The notes beneath the pieces were generated by a model, which saw only the letters and a list, made by a program, of their open reading frames with translations, did no database searches and was not told the DNA's origin. 64,000 bases of DNA, from NCBI GenBank assembly GCA_013334925.1, contig JAAXWP010000002.1:62001-126000 (forward strand), written 5' to 3'. Every line of letters begins with the position of its first letter. The stretch's first letter is position 1. Below are positions 8,997-19,286 of this stretch, piece after piece. The translations under genes and the position numbers were made by a program. The DNA comes from Chlorobiaceae bacterium (lineage in GTDB: Bacteria > Bacteroidota > Chlorobiia > Chlorobiales > Chlorobiaceae).

Positions 8997-11557
8997 TGTC
9001 TGGCCGCTGTTCGTTGAAAAAGCCTCGAAAGCGAGCGTTTGGTCATTTCGGATACGATGATATAGGCGATAACGATAGCCATGATTGCCAGGAGAACGTT
9101 CACGGGTAACGGCACGAATCCCATAAATCTGCCGAATGCGGAATATGGAAGCAGCAGCGTGAAAACCGATACGATCACGGCACTCATCGAGAGAAAACGG
9201 CCGGGAAAACTCTGAAAGAACGGCTTGAACGTTCGGATAACGAACAGAATGAAGAGCTGGGTCAGGAGAGACTCGACAAACCACCCGGTCCGGAACAGCT
9301 CGGGGTAATCGCCCACAAGCCACCACAGGATCGAGAAGGTGAGCATATCGAATGCCGTGCTGACCAGGCCGAAAACAATCATGAAATTCCTGACAAAACC
9401 GACATCCCAGCGGTGTGGCGTGGTTTCCCACTCCCGGTCAACCCGGTCACGGGCTATGCCCATTGCAGGAATATCGGCCATGAAATTGTTCAGCAGCACC
9501 TGTTTTGCCAGCATGGGAAGAAATGGAAGAACAAGCGAGGCGATCGCAAGACTGATCATGTTGCCGAAGTTCGCGCTGGTCGAAATGAAGATATATTTGA
9601 GGGTATTGGCGAAGGTATGACGCCCCTCGTCGATACCTTGTCTGACCAGCTCGAGTTCGTGCCTGAGCAGCACGAAATCAGCGGCTTCCCGAGCGACATC
9701 GACCGCATTGTCGACCGATATGCCTACATCTGCAGCCTGCAGCGCCGGAACATCGTTGATACCGTCACCAAGATACCCGACAACATGTCCGGCTTTGCGA
9801 TAGGCAAGTATCACGCGCTCCTTCTGGTTCGGATCGACCTCGGCAAACACCACATCGGTCGAAACAAGATGCCAGAGCGCCTCGTCTCGCATTCTGGTCA
9901 GCTCCGATCCGGTAATGACCCGACCTGCCGTCATCCCGACCGTATCGGCGACATGACGGACGACATACCGGTTGTCTCCGGAAATGATGGTCGTCCGCAC
10001 ACCCAGCTGCTGCAGTGCGGCAAGCGCTGCGGCAGCCTCCGGCTCGGGTGGATCGAAAAAGAGCAGGAATCCGATAAAAACCATCTCCGCTTCGTCATCG
10101 CATCCATAGCGTTCCCTTACCTCGATCCGCTTTACGGCCAGGCCGAGAACACGGTAGCCTTCCGAACTCCAATCGGCAAACCGTTTGCGGATATCCGCAC
10201 GCATCTGCTTGTCCATCTGCACCTCACCATCTGCAGAGTCGACCAGGGCACAGCGTGAAAGCACGGCATCCAGGGCGCCTTTGGTCACCAGCACGGCGGT
10301 ATCGGCTCCATCGGCAATCAGCACGACGCTGAGGCACTTGCGGACAAAATCGTAGGGAATCTCGTACAGCTTGCCATATCCGGTAAAGCTCAGGTTCGCC
10401 GTTTTCGCTGATTCGACAATGGCCGCATCGAGAGGATTGGCCATACCACTCTGGAATGTCGCATTCAGCCCTGCGTAATTCAGCACTGCCGGGGACTCCT
10501 GTCCTCTCGAATCAGGGAAACGGTCGAGCCTGACCACGCCCCTGGTCAGCGTACCCGTCTTGTCCGTACAGAGAACATCCATGCTGCCAAGGTTCTCGAT
10601 GGCATTGAGACGGCGGACAATAACCCCTTTTGAGGCCATGTTGATGGCGCCTCGCGAAAGGGTCACCGCAAGAATTGCAGGAAGCAGTTCGGGTGAAAGT
10701 CCGACGGCAAGCGCAACCGCGAACAGAAGCGTGTCGGCAGCCGGCTTCTGCAGCACCAGGTTGACCACGAGCACCGAGAACACCACCAGAATCATGATGC
10801 GCAACAGAAGTAACCCGAAATGTTTCAGTCCGCGTTCGAACTCGTTTTCCGGCTCGTTGCGGGAGATCGACTCAGCGATGCGACCGAAAATCGTCTGACG
10901 GGCTGTCTCGACCACCAGCATGGTTGCCGTACCGCTTCGAACCGAAGTTCCCATGAACAGACAGTTGCTTCGCCCCGGTACGGGCGCATCCTGAGGCACC
11001 GCTCCGGCATGTTTGATGACCGGAAAAGTTTCACCGGTCAGGATTGCCTGACTGGCGTAACAGTCGAGCGAATCGAGAACGATGCCGTCTGCCGGTACGA
11101 GGCTCCCGGCAGAGAGCAGTACGATATCACCCGGAACCACCGAGGTGGTCGGAATTTCGAGCTCACTGCCTCCACGGCGGACTTTCGAGCGGGAAGCGAC
11201 GCGGCTCCGCAGTTTTTCAACGGCATCAGACGCCCGGTACTCCTGTATGGTGCTCAATACGGCGCTGAGCATCACGATGCCCAGGACGATCACGGCATCA
11301 GCCCAGTCACGAAGCACCACCGACACCGTGGCGGCGAATATGAGAATTAAAAGGAGAGGACTTCTGAATCGATCGAGAAAAAGTCGAAGGAGTCCATGGC
11401 GTCTCGACTCCTGCAGATCGTTTGACCCGATGCGTTTCAGTCGTGCCTCAGCCTCCTCCGGTAGAAGCCCCTGAGCCGAACTCTGCAAAGTGCGCATAAG
11501 CTCCTCTGCGGGAACACTCCAGTAGGATGCGGTTGTTTTCAGTGGTGAGGCGTCCAT
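8993..11557 (-). CDS. P-type ATPase, Mg2+-importing-like (MgtA/P3B family)
   Basis: 854 aa; DKTGTLTRG phosphorylation site, GDGINDVPAL hinge, MgtA-like C-terminal membrane domain. Confidence 0.88.
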   Translation of the reverse strand: MDASPLKTTASYWSVPAEELMRTLQSSAQGLLPEEAEARLKRIGSNDLQESRRHGLLRLFLDRFRSPLLLILIFAATVSVVLRDWADAVIVLGIVMLSAVLSTIQEYRASDAVEKLRSRVASRSKVRRGGSELEIPTTSVVPGDIVLLSAGSLVPADGIVLDSLDCYASQAILTGETFPVIKHAGAVPQDAPVPGRSNCLFMGTSVRSGTATMLVVETARQTIFGRIAESISRNEPENEFERGLKHFGLLLLRIMILVVFSVLVVNLVLQKPAADTLLFAVALAVGLSPELLPAILAVTLSRGAINMASKGVIVRRLNAIENLGSMDVLCTDKTGTLTRGVVRLDRFPDSRGQESPAVLNYAGLNATFQSGMANPLDAAIVESAKTANLSFTGYGKLYEIPYDFVRKCLSVVLIADGADTAVLVTKGALDAVLSRCALVDSADGEVQMDKQMRADIRKRFADWSSEGYRVLGLAVKRIEVRERYGCDDEAEMVFIGFLLFFDPPEPEAAAALAALQQLGVRTTIISGDNRYVVRHVADTVGMTAGRVITGSELTRMRDEALWHLVSTDVVFAEVDPNQKERVILAYRKAGHVVGYLGDGINDVPALQAADVGISVDNAVDVAREAADFVLLRHELELVRQGIDEGRHTFANTLKYIFISTSANFGNMISLAIASLVLPFLPMLAKQVLLNNFMADIPAMGIARDRVDREWETTPHRWDVGFVRNFMIVFGLVSTAFDMLTFSILWWLVGDYPELFRTGWFVESLLTQLFILFVIRTFKPFFQSFPGRFLSMSAVIVSVFTLLLPYSAFGRFMGFVPLPVNVLLAIMAIVIAYIIVSEMTKRSLSRLFQRTAARQ

Positions 11558-11713
11558 GGCTCCCTGTTCTCAAGGATGATGTACAGCAACATTAATCGGC
11601 AGTCAAAGCTTTTTGTTCCTTCCCGTAATCGCCTGTTGCCAGAGAGACGGTGCAGGTACAGGGCATGCCGGTCCGCTTCATCGAATGAAGCAGCTTGTAC
11701 CTATATTGAAGCA

Positions 11714-13102
11714 ATGGAACACATCTCGTCAGAAAACCCGGGTACATCCGTACGAGCGAACATGTCGAATCTCAGCATACTTATCGTAGATGACGAAGCC
11801 AATATCAGGAAAACCCTCACCGTTTTCATGGAATCCCGTGGTCATCGGGTTCGCAATGCAAGTTCATATCACAGTGCGCTTGTCGAAGCTGGAATCACGA
11901 GATTCGACCTGGCCTTCGTGGATCTGAGACTTGGGACCGAAAACGGACTCGATCTCATTCCAGAGCTTTCAAGAAACTGTCCCTGGATGAAAATAATCGT
12001 CATCACCGCATATGCATCGGTAGATACGGCAGTTCAGGCCATGAAACGCGGAGCGACCGATTACCTCACCAAACCCTTCACTCCATCGCTGCTCGAAAAG
12101 GTCATAGCTCAGGTCGAAACCCGCTTCCATGCGGAAACCCGGCCGGATTCAACAGGAAAACCTGTCGATGCAGCAGATCCGGAATCACCTTTCAGTTCAA
12201 AGGATCCGTCGATGCAGCACCTCATGGAACTGTCGAGACAGGTCGCGACTACCGGAGCGGTCATACTGCTGCAGGGAGAGAGTGGGACGGGCAAAACCAT
12301 GATGGCCCGGGCGATACACCACATGAGCCCACGGGCCCGGAAACCGTTCCTGGTTATCTCTTGCCCCACACTGAGCCGTGACCTCCTCGAAAGCGAGCTG
12401 TTCGGACATACCAGAGGCTCATTTACCGGCGCCGTCCGGGACAATCCCGGAAGAGTGGCGGCATGTGAAGGTGGTACGCTGTTTCTTGACGAAATCGGAG
12501 ACATGCCATTGTCAATCCAGCCAAAACTGCTTCGGTTCATTCAGGACAGAGAGTACGAACGTCTCGGTGAACAGATCACCAGAAAAGCGGATGTTCGAAT
12601 TATCGCAGCCACCAATACCGATCTGCAGAAAGCTGTCGAAGAGGGGCGTTTCAGGGAAGACCTCTTTTATCGCCTGAACGTCGTACAGATCAAAATGCCC
12701 TCGCTGGCAGAACGCCCCAATGACATCGTTCCGCTTGCCGAGAGCCTGCTTGCCGAGTTCAATGCACAACATGGCAAGACTATCCCCGGATTCAGCACCG
12801 GGGTGCTTCAGCTCTTTCGTCAGTACCCATGGCCCGGCAATATCCGGGAGCTTCGCAATGTGATCGAACGGGGAGTAGTTATCAGCAACAACCGAGAGAT
12901 CGATACAGACCTGCTGCCCGAATCGATGTGCTGCAAAAAAAATCCCCTGAAGATCGGCGACCCGGTCTCCCTCGATGCCATAGAGGAGCACCATATCCGC
13001 AAGGTCCTCGCGGATTGCCATTCGTTCCAGGATGCCGCTGAAATCCTTGGTATTGACCAGGCGACCCTTTGGAGAAAGCGAAAACAGCTCGGCATCCGCT
13101 GA
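11714..13102 (+). CDS. Sigma-54-dependent response regulator, AlgB-like
   Basis: REC domain (ILIVDDE...DLAFVDLRLG...), AAA+ GESGTGKT, GSFTGA, C-terminal HTH AAEILGIDQATLWRKRKQLGI; alternative start at 11762. Confidence 0.88.
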   Translation: MEHISSENPGTSVRANMSNLSILIVDDEANIRKTLTVFMESRGHRVRNASSYHSALVEAGITRFDLAFVDLRLGTENGLDLIPELSRNCPWMKIIVITAYASVDTAVQAMKRGATDYLTKPFTPSLLEKVIAQVETRFHAETRPDSTGKPVDAADPESPFSSKDPSMQHLMELSRQVATTGAVILLQGESGTGKTMMARAIHHMSPRARKPFLVISCPTLSRDLLESELFGHTRGSFTGAVRDNPGRVAACEGGTLFLDEIGDMPLSIQPKLLRFIQDREYERLGEQITRKADVRIIAATNTDLQKAVEEGRFREDLFYRLNVVQIKMPSLAERPNDIVPLAESLLAEFNAQHGKTIPGFSTGVLQLFRQYPWPGNIRELRNVIERGVVISNNREIDTDLLPESMCCKKNPLKIGDPVSLDAIEEHHIRKVLADCHSFQDAAEILGIDQATLWRKRKQLGIR

Positions 13103-13408
13103 TTCGACAGACCGTCTCTGTCGCGTTGCATAATGCAAAGACAGCACTCCCTTCCATTGGCACCTTGCAATGCCTCAACAGATTTCCCCAAAATCATCAG
13201 TAGCGCCAACTCATTATTCCCCAGCACCTTAGAGCCCACATCATTTCTGGCCTGAATTTTGACCACTCTCCGCTGTACAGAGGCAACCACGGCAGCATCT
13301 GTGGCGCAGGGCTGATTTTCTGGTGATCCGGCACACAGAGCGCGCGTGATCACAAAACGCATTTCGCCGTAAACCAGTCCTGCGATTTTTCAACGACAGC
13401 GTACCTAC

Positions 13409-15391
13409 ATGACTATCATCAGCGGACTCAAACGGACGAAAAGGTTATTCATCGGAGGTTCCAGAGACTTCAGGGACAGCCGCATCTTCCACTCGATATC
13501 ATTGTCTGCATTCCTGGCCTGGGTGGGACTTGGTTCCGACGGCCTCTCATCATCCTGTTATGGTCCTGCCGAAGCCTTCAAGGCGCTTCAGGGCCACCCG
13601 ACCCTGGGTATCTTCGTAGCTATCGCCACAGGGCTCACCATTCTGATCATCGCTTCCAGCTACTCCCATATCATCGAGCTCTTCCCATCCGGAGGTGGAG
13701 GATATCTGGTCGCGAGCAAGCTGCTCTCCCCCGAGGTGGGCGTCGTTTCAGGCAGCGCCCTGCTCATCGACTACGTCCTGACCATCACCATCTCGATCGC
13801 CAGCGGTGCCGATGCCATTTTCAGCTTTCTCCCACACTCGCTCTATGAGTACAAGATCTGGTTTGCCGTCGCCGGTGTGATCACGCTGCTCATCCTGAAC
13901 CTGAGAGGTATCAAGGAGGCCGTACTGCCACTGGTACCGGTTTTCCTGCTGTTCGTGCTCACCCATCTGATCGCCATCGCCTATGCCATAGGCACCCACC
14001 TGATGAACGCAGGCGCTGTCTATCATGAAACCAGTGCCGAACTTACCCGATCGTTCCATTCGCTGGGCCTGTTCGGGGTACTTTTCCTGATCCTTAAAGC
14101 CTACAGCCTCGGCGCAGGAACCTTCACGGGCATCGAAGCCGTCAGCAACGGGCTTCCCGTCCTGCGTGAACCAAGAATACACACGGCAAAAAAAACCATG
14201 CAGCTGATGGCATGGTCGCTGTCGATCACCGTCATGGGGCTGATCACCGCTTACATCTTCCTCGATGTCAGTGACACTCCGGGCAAGACCCTCAATGCGG
14301 TGCTGTTTGAATCGATCACGGCATCCTGGAACGGCATGGCCTCGACATCGTTCGTGTGGATCACCCTGCTGTCGGAAGCCGTCCTGCTGTTCATCGCAGC
14401 CCAGACCGGCTTTCTTGATGGCCCCAGGGTGCTGGCAAACATGGCTCTTGACAACTGGCTGCCGAAAAAATTCGCAACCCTCAGCGATCGGCTGGTCACC
14501 GAACGAGGCATTCTGGTCATGGGTCTTGCATCGTTCGTCATGATGATCGCCTCCCAAGGTTCGGTTGACTTTCTCATCGTGCTTTACAGTATCAACGTCT
14601 TCATCACCTTCACCCTGTCACAGCTCGGTATGGTCAGGCACTGGTGGATCGAGCGCAAATCCGAAAAAGAGTGGGTCCGGAAAATACTGATCAACGGCAT
14701 AGGCCTTATCCTTACCACCTTTATCCTGCTTTCGGTGCTGTTGCTCAAATTCAACGAAGGAGGATGGATCACCATGGTGATCACCGGCCTTCTGGTCGCG
14801 CTCGCCTTTTTCATCAAAGGCCATTACAACAAAACCTACGAAACCCTGAAACGACTTGACATCATTGTCGAAGCCGCTGTCATATCGGGAACGGATATCG
14901 GAGAAAAAACGCTCCCCGAACCGGTCTGTGATCCAAAGGCCAAAACTGCGGCCATTCTCGTCAACGGATTCAACGGTCTCGGCCTGCATACCCTCTTCAG
15001 CATCTCGCGACTGTTCAGCGGTATCTATAAAAATTTCATATTTGTAGAAGTGGGCCCCGTCGATGCAGGTAACTTCAAGGGGGCTGATGAGATCGGGCAT
15101 CTGAACGAGTATGTGAAAAGCGAAAGCGACAAATATGTCAGGTACATGAAGGAGCATGGCTATTATGCAGAGGCATTCACCGCCATCGGAACCGATGTGG
15201 TCGACGAAATCAGCAAACTGGTACCGGCTATCACCGCCAGGTACCCGGACATCGTATTTTTCGGCGGTCAGCTCGTCTTCACCAGAGAGTCGCTCCTGGA
15301 TCGCTGGCTGCATAACTACACGGTTTTCGCCGTCCAGCAGAATCTCTATAACCAGGGAATCCCGTTCCTGATTCTGCCGATCCGGGTATGA
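13409..15391 (+). CDS. APC-superfamily permease, KimA-like, with C-terminal cytosolic domain
   Basis: 660 aa; SLSAFLAWVGLGSDGLSSSCYGPAEAF and SGGGGYLVASKLLSPEVGVVSGSALLIDYVLT characteristic of this APC branch. Confidence 0.8.
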   Translation: MTIISGLKRTKRLFIGGSRDFRDSRIFHSISLSAFLAWVGLGSDGLSSSCYGPAEAFKALQGHPTLGIFVAIATGLTILIIASSYSHIIELFPSGGGGYLVASKLLSPEVGVVSGSALLIDYVLTITISIASGADAIFSFLPHSLYEYKIWFAVAGVITLLILNLRGIKEAVLPLVPVFLLFVLTHLIAIAYAIGTHLMNAGAVYHETSAELTRSFHSLGLFGVLFLILKAYSLGAGTFTGIEAVSNGLPVLREPRIHTAKKTMQLMAWSLSITVMGLITAYIFLDVSDTPGKTLNAVLFESITASWNGMASTSFVWITLLSEAVLLFIAAQTGFLDGPRVLANMALDNWLPKKFATLSDRLVTERGILVMGLASFVMMIASQGSVDFLIVLYSINVFITFTLSQLGMVRHWWIERKSEKEWVRKILINGIGLILTTFILLSVLLLKFNEGGWITMVITGLLVALAFFIKGHYNKTYETLKRLDIIVEAAVISGTDIGEKTLPEPVCDPKAKTAAILVNGFNGLGLHTLFSISRLFSGIYKNFIFVEVGPVDAGNFKGADEIGHLNEYVKSESDKYVRYMKEHGYYAEAFTAIGTDVVDEISKLVPAITARYPDIVFFGGQLVFTRESLLDRWLHNYTVFAVQQNLYNQGIPFLILPIRV

Positions 15392-15435
15392 GCAAAGCCT
15401 GACCGCACCAGCCGGCAACAACAGCTACTGAACAC

Positions 15436-17250
15436 ATGATCACCCTTCGGCACAAACTCGCTTTAGGATTCGGTGGCCTCCTGGCCATCCTCGCCCTCAT
15501 GGCGTTGCTGACCGTGCAACAGATCGACCGGCTTGGGAACGCGATCGATGTCATTCTCAAACAGAACTACAGGAGTGTCACGGCCAGTCAGGAGATGAAA
15601 GAGGCTCTGGAAAAGATGGACCGTGGCCTCCTGTTTGCCCTGACCCAGGAGCACGATGCCGACCGGCGAGCGATCAGCGACAACGAACGAAGATTCAGAA
15701 AGGCGCTCACGGTTGAGCTCGGCAACATCACGCTCCCCGGCGAGAAAGAGAAAGCCGAAAGAATCGCCGCCCTGTTTGAACGCTATATCAGGGCCTATCG
15801 GGAAGTTGCCGACGAATCGGCTTCCGTCGGAAAGAGAAAGAGCACCTACTTCACGACGATCCTGCCCCTGCTGACAGAGATCAATGCGCTGGCACAGGAG
15901 ATCCTGGAGATGAACCAGGCGAACATGAACGATGCGAACCGATCGGCGAGACTCATGGCCGAATCGGCACGCAACCGTATCGTGATGGCGGTTGTCGCCT
16001 GCACACTGGTTGCCCTGGTTTTCAGTTACCAGTCACGGCTCTCGATTCTCAAACCGATCGGAAAACTTATCGATTCGGCAAATAAGATCAGGGAAGGCAA
16101 TCTCGACCTGGTGCTCGAAACAGGTTCCAGCGATGAAATCGGCCAGTTGTCTGCCGCTTTCAACGAAATGACCGCAGCGCTTCGAAAAGCCCGTAAACTG
16201 GATGACGAAAAACTGCACCGGACCAGACGGGCTACCCAGGAGGTCATGAACATGCTGCCGACGCCGATCGCCATCTTCGATCCGGAGGGTCGAGTAGATG
16301 TGGCCACGCAGTCCGCGATACGCAATTTCGGGCTGAAACCCGGAACGAAAGCGGACAGCCTCGATTACCCATGGCTTCCTGCCCTGCTCCAGAGAGCGGC
16401 TCAGGAAGGTGGCGTCGTGGAGATCGACGGTAATGGCTATATCCAGAAGTTCGTCAGCAATCGGGAGTTCTTTTTCCGACCCGCGGCAGCAGCCATTCCG
16501 CCACCGCCCGACTCGAACGGTGTGAGCGGAACGGTTCTGCTGATGCACGACATGACCCAGGCTCACGAGCAGAAAGAGCTGAAACGGGGTGTCGTCTCGA
16601 CCGTATCGCATCAGCTGCGAACTCCGTTGACCTCCCTCAGGATGGCCATTCACCTGCTTCTCGAGCAGCGTATCGGCGCCCTGAATGCGAAACAGGCAGA
16701 ACTGCTCAACACTGCCGGTGAAGACAGCGACCGGCTGGCGGATATCCTTGACGACCTGCTCGACCTGAACAGGATCGAATCCGGCAGGTCAAGGCTGAGC
16801 CTCATACCATGCCGCCCCGAATCACTGGTCAGAAACGGTATCGGGCCCTTCATGGCGGAAGCTGCCGAAAAAAAGGTGAACCTTACCGTCGATGTGCCGA
16901 CAGACCTTCCCGACGTCACCGCAGATGCCGCCAGTATCGGGCATGTCTTTGCCAACCTGATGGCAAACGCCATCAGGTTCACGCCATCGGGAGGCACCAT
17001 CTCCGTCAGGGCGGAAGCGGAACTATCGGGTATACGATTCTCGGTGGCCGATACCGGCGAAGGCATCGCACCGGAACATCTCAAACACCTCTTCGACCAG
17101 TTCTATCGGGTTCCCGGCCAGGATGAAAAATCAGGCATCGGCCTCGGACTCTCCATCGTCAAAGAGATCGTCACCGCCCATGGCGGCAATGTAGGGGTCG
17201 AAAGCCGGCGAGGAAAAGGATCGGTGTTCCATTTCACGCTTCCGGCGTAA
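15436..17250 (+). CDS. Membrane sensor histidine kinase, KinB-like (HAMP-PAS-HisKA-HATPase)
   Basis: 604 aa; VSTVSHQLRTPLTSLRMAIHLL, NLMANAIRFTP, GIGLGLSIVKEI. Confidence 0.9.
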   Translation: MITLRHKLALGFGGLLAILALMALLTVQQIDRLGNAIDVILKQNYRSVTASQEMKEALEKMDRGLLFALTQEHDADRRAISDNERRFRKALTVELGNITLPGEKEKAERIAALFERYIRAYREVADESASVGKRKSTYFTTILPLLTEINALAQEILEMNQANMNDANRSARLMAESARNRIVMAVVACTLVALVFSYQSRLSILKPIGKLIDSANKIREGNLDLVLETGSSDEIGQLSAAFNEMTAALRKARKLDDEKLHRTRRATQEVMNMLPTPIAIFDPEGRVDVATQSAIRNFGLKPGTKADSLDYPWLPALLQRAAQEGGVVEIDGNGYIQKFVSNREFFFRPAAAAIPPPPDSNGVSGTVLLMHDMTQAHEQKELKRGVVSTVSHQLRTPLTSLRMAIHLLLEQRIGALNAKQAELLNTAGEDSDRLADILDDLLDLNRIESGRSRLSLIPCRPESLVRNGIGPFMAEAAEKKVNLTVDVPTDLPDVTADAASIGHVFANLMANAIRFTPSGGTISVRAEAELSGIRFSVADTGEGIAPEHLKHLFDQFYRVPGQDEKSGIGLGLSIVKEIVTAHGGNVGVESRRGKGSVFHFTLPA

Positions 17251-17308
17251 GCCCGGGGAAAGCCCCAACGTTCATCGTCCGCGATCAGTGAGCGTTTACC
17301 GCCATACC

Positions 17309-18604
17309 TCAGTCATCGTCGTGCTCTCGTTCGCTGCGCCCACCTTCCCGACCGTGTTCATCGGCACTCCGGTGACAGCGGATACAATTCTGGAAATTAC
17401 TTATCCCTTCTTTGAGGTGTTCAGCCGCAATCCCCGAACGCGAGTGTTCATGACATCCATAGCAGGTGTAGCTTCTGAAATTTGACGGCTCGGTATGGCA
17501 GGTGCGGCAACCGGTACGATGATCTCCGTCGAGCCTGAAGTAGCGGTCGTGATCGAACCTGGCCGGTTTCCAGCGTTCGGTTCCGTGACAGCTTCCGCAG
17601 CTCGCCTGCAGATCGCTGTGCAGGGTATCTTTGGGGCGCTCCTTACCATGACAGCTCACACACTGCTTACCTGACGCCGCCGCACTGCGATGATCGAACG
17701 TCGCCGGCTTCCAGCGTCCGGTTCCGTGACAGCTTCCGCAACCCGTCTGCAGATCGCTGTGCAGGGTATCCTTGGGGCGGTCACCCACATGACAGCTCAC
17801 ACACTGCTTCCCTGACGCTGCCGCACTGCGATGATCGAACGTCGCCGGTTTCCAGCGTCCGGTTCCGTGACAGCTTCCGCAGCTCGCCTGCAGATCGCTG
17901 TGCAGGGTATCTTTGGGGCGGTCACCCACATGACAGCTCACACACTGTTTCCCTGACGCTGCCGCACTGCGATGATCGAACGTCGCCGGCTTCCAGCGCA
18001 TCGTCGAATGGCACCCTGCGCAGTTCATGTTGATCTGGCGATGTATCGAATCATCAGGTTTTTCCTTTGCGTGGCATGCCAGACAATTCACCGACGTTCC
18101 GCCCTGAAGCATACGATGGTCAAACAGAGCGGATCTCCAGTTTCGGGTATCGTGGCACTGTGCACAACTGCTGCCGAATTGCCGGTGGAGCGAATCCTTG
18201 GGCCGGGATTCGGAATGACAGGCGTTGCATCCGTTCCGGATCGATGCCGGTAAAAGATCATGGCTGAAACTCCTGAGAGATTTTTTCGCATCAGGTCCCT
18301 TGTGATCGGTATGACACTCAAGGCATGAAGAAGGTGAGAGTCCGCGATGAAATGAAACCTTTTTCGATGCGCCCGGCAGCAGTGCACCTGAAACCGACCT
18401 GCTGTCGATCGAATCGGGTCGGTGACATTCGACACATTTCGACGCGGCAGCCCCCCCGAAAGGTACATGACACGCAAGACAATTGTGTTTCAGCTTTTCG
18501 TGGCCGCCCAGCAACGGCCCGGGGTTCAGAGTCAGCTCCGGAAAAGCCAGAAGCACAGCCACAAGCAGGACGGAAAATGCCAGGAAAGCAGTCAGTGGTC
18601 TCAT
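17309..18604 (-). CDS. Multiheme c-type cytochrome (16 CXXCH motifs)
   Basis: 431 aa, N-terminal membrane/signal segment; 16 CXXCH counted; three tandem 47-aa repeats. Confidence 0.9.
   Translation of the reverse strand: MRPLTAFLAFSVLLVAVLLAFPELTLNPGPLLGGHEKLKHNCLACHVPFGGAAASKCVECHRPDSIDSRSVSGALLPGASKKVSFHRGLSPSSCLECHTDHKGPDAKKSLRSFSHDLLPASIRNGCNACHSESRPKDSLHRQFGSSCAQCHDTRNWRSALFDHRMLQGGTSVNCLACHAKEKPDDSIHRQINMNCAGCHSTMRWKPATFDHRSAAASGKQCVSCHVGDRPKDTLHSDLQASCGSCHGTGRWKPATFDHRSAAASGKQCVSCHVGDRPKDTLHSDLQTGCGSCHGTGRWKPATFDHRSAAASGKQCVSCHGKERPKDTLHSDLQASCGSCHGTERWKPARFDHDRYFRLDGDHRTGCRTCHTEPSNFRSYTCYGCHEHSRSGIAAEHLKEGISNFQNCIRCHRSADEHGREGGRSEREHDDD
17563..17999 (-). repeat. 141-bp tandem repeat (about 3 copies) within multiheme cytochrome gene
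   Basis: GATCGCTGTGCAGGGTATC recurs at 17611, 17752 and 17893 (141-bp period); unit RWKPATFDHRSAAASGKQCVSCHVGDRPKDTLHSDLQASCGSCHGTG. Confidence 0.9.
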
Positions 18605-18608
18605 ACCG

Positions 18609-19214
18609 TCACCTCCAGTTCAGAAAAAACGCGATGGACAGGATATGTGCGAGTGTCAACGCCAGAAGAAACGAAACCAGTGGCATGTGAATTGTCCTCC
18701 ATTGTTCCATTGTCTTCACGGTCACCAGATCCCAGAAATATGGCTGATCTACCCTGAAGTCATCAGTTTCCGGAGAGTCTGCAAGACCAAGCTGCTTTTT
18801 CTTCATACGGACCTCTTCTCTCAGCTTTCTGAGCAGGTATTGCCCGACATGACCACTTGCCGTCACCACGAGCATCAGAGTGGTGGCCGCCCAGGGGATC
18901 AACGCGTTGAAATGCACGCCGGAATGTACCATGATCATGAGCGTTCCCACCCATCCTGCGTTACAGTGAATACGCAGAAAGAATTTCATCGTTCCGCTGG
19001 TTACCAGCTTCTGTTTGCGGGCGGAATAGACGAATGAAAATACCAGGAATACCGTACCGACAGGACCCAGATAACGACCGATCCAGGAAAGACCCGCAAC
19101 ATGAAGCAGATAATCGATTGACAGGGCGGCTGCAAGAAGCAGCAGGTAGGATAGAGTGAGCGGAAGGGCCCGCTGAATGAGCACGGATTGCCACATGAGT
19201 CGACAGATATTCAC
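18609..19214 (-). CDS. Cytochrome b-like multi-TM protein, putative quinol/electron-transfer partner
   Basis: 201 aa, several TM helices with IHCNAG, VHSGVHF, SGHVGQY, RTIHMPL histidines; adjacent to multiheme cytochrome. Confidence 0.65.
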   Translation of the reverse strand: MNICRLMWQSVLIQRALPLTLSYLLLLAAALSIDYLLHVAGLSWIGRYLGPVGTVFLVFSFVYSARKQKLVTSGTMKFFLRIHCNAGWVGTLMIMVHSGVHFNALIPWAATTLMLVVTASGHVGQYLLRKLREEVRMKKKQLGLADSPETDDFRVDQPYFWDLVTVKTMEQWRTIHMPLVSFLLALTLAHILSIAFFLNWR

Positions 19215-19286
19215 CAGTTATTGAAACCATGGCAACAAGATATCTGTGGCAACTTAAAGTGGCCTGAAACGAAGCTTAAAAAACAC

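Noticed and set aside
8043-9431. Full 462-aa ORF call for the flippase-like gene
   Set aside because: Its first about 145 codons overlap the well-supported P-type ATPase in another frame; the true start is most likely ATG at 8996
13148-13200. TTGGCACCTTGCAATG as a sigma-54 promoter for the KimA-like gene
   Set aside because: GG-to-GC spacing is 6, not 10; more than 200 bp from the start codon
17563-17999. Tandem repeats as a CRISPR-like array
   Set aside because: Repeats are 141 bp, contiguous, in-frame and coding for heme-binding units
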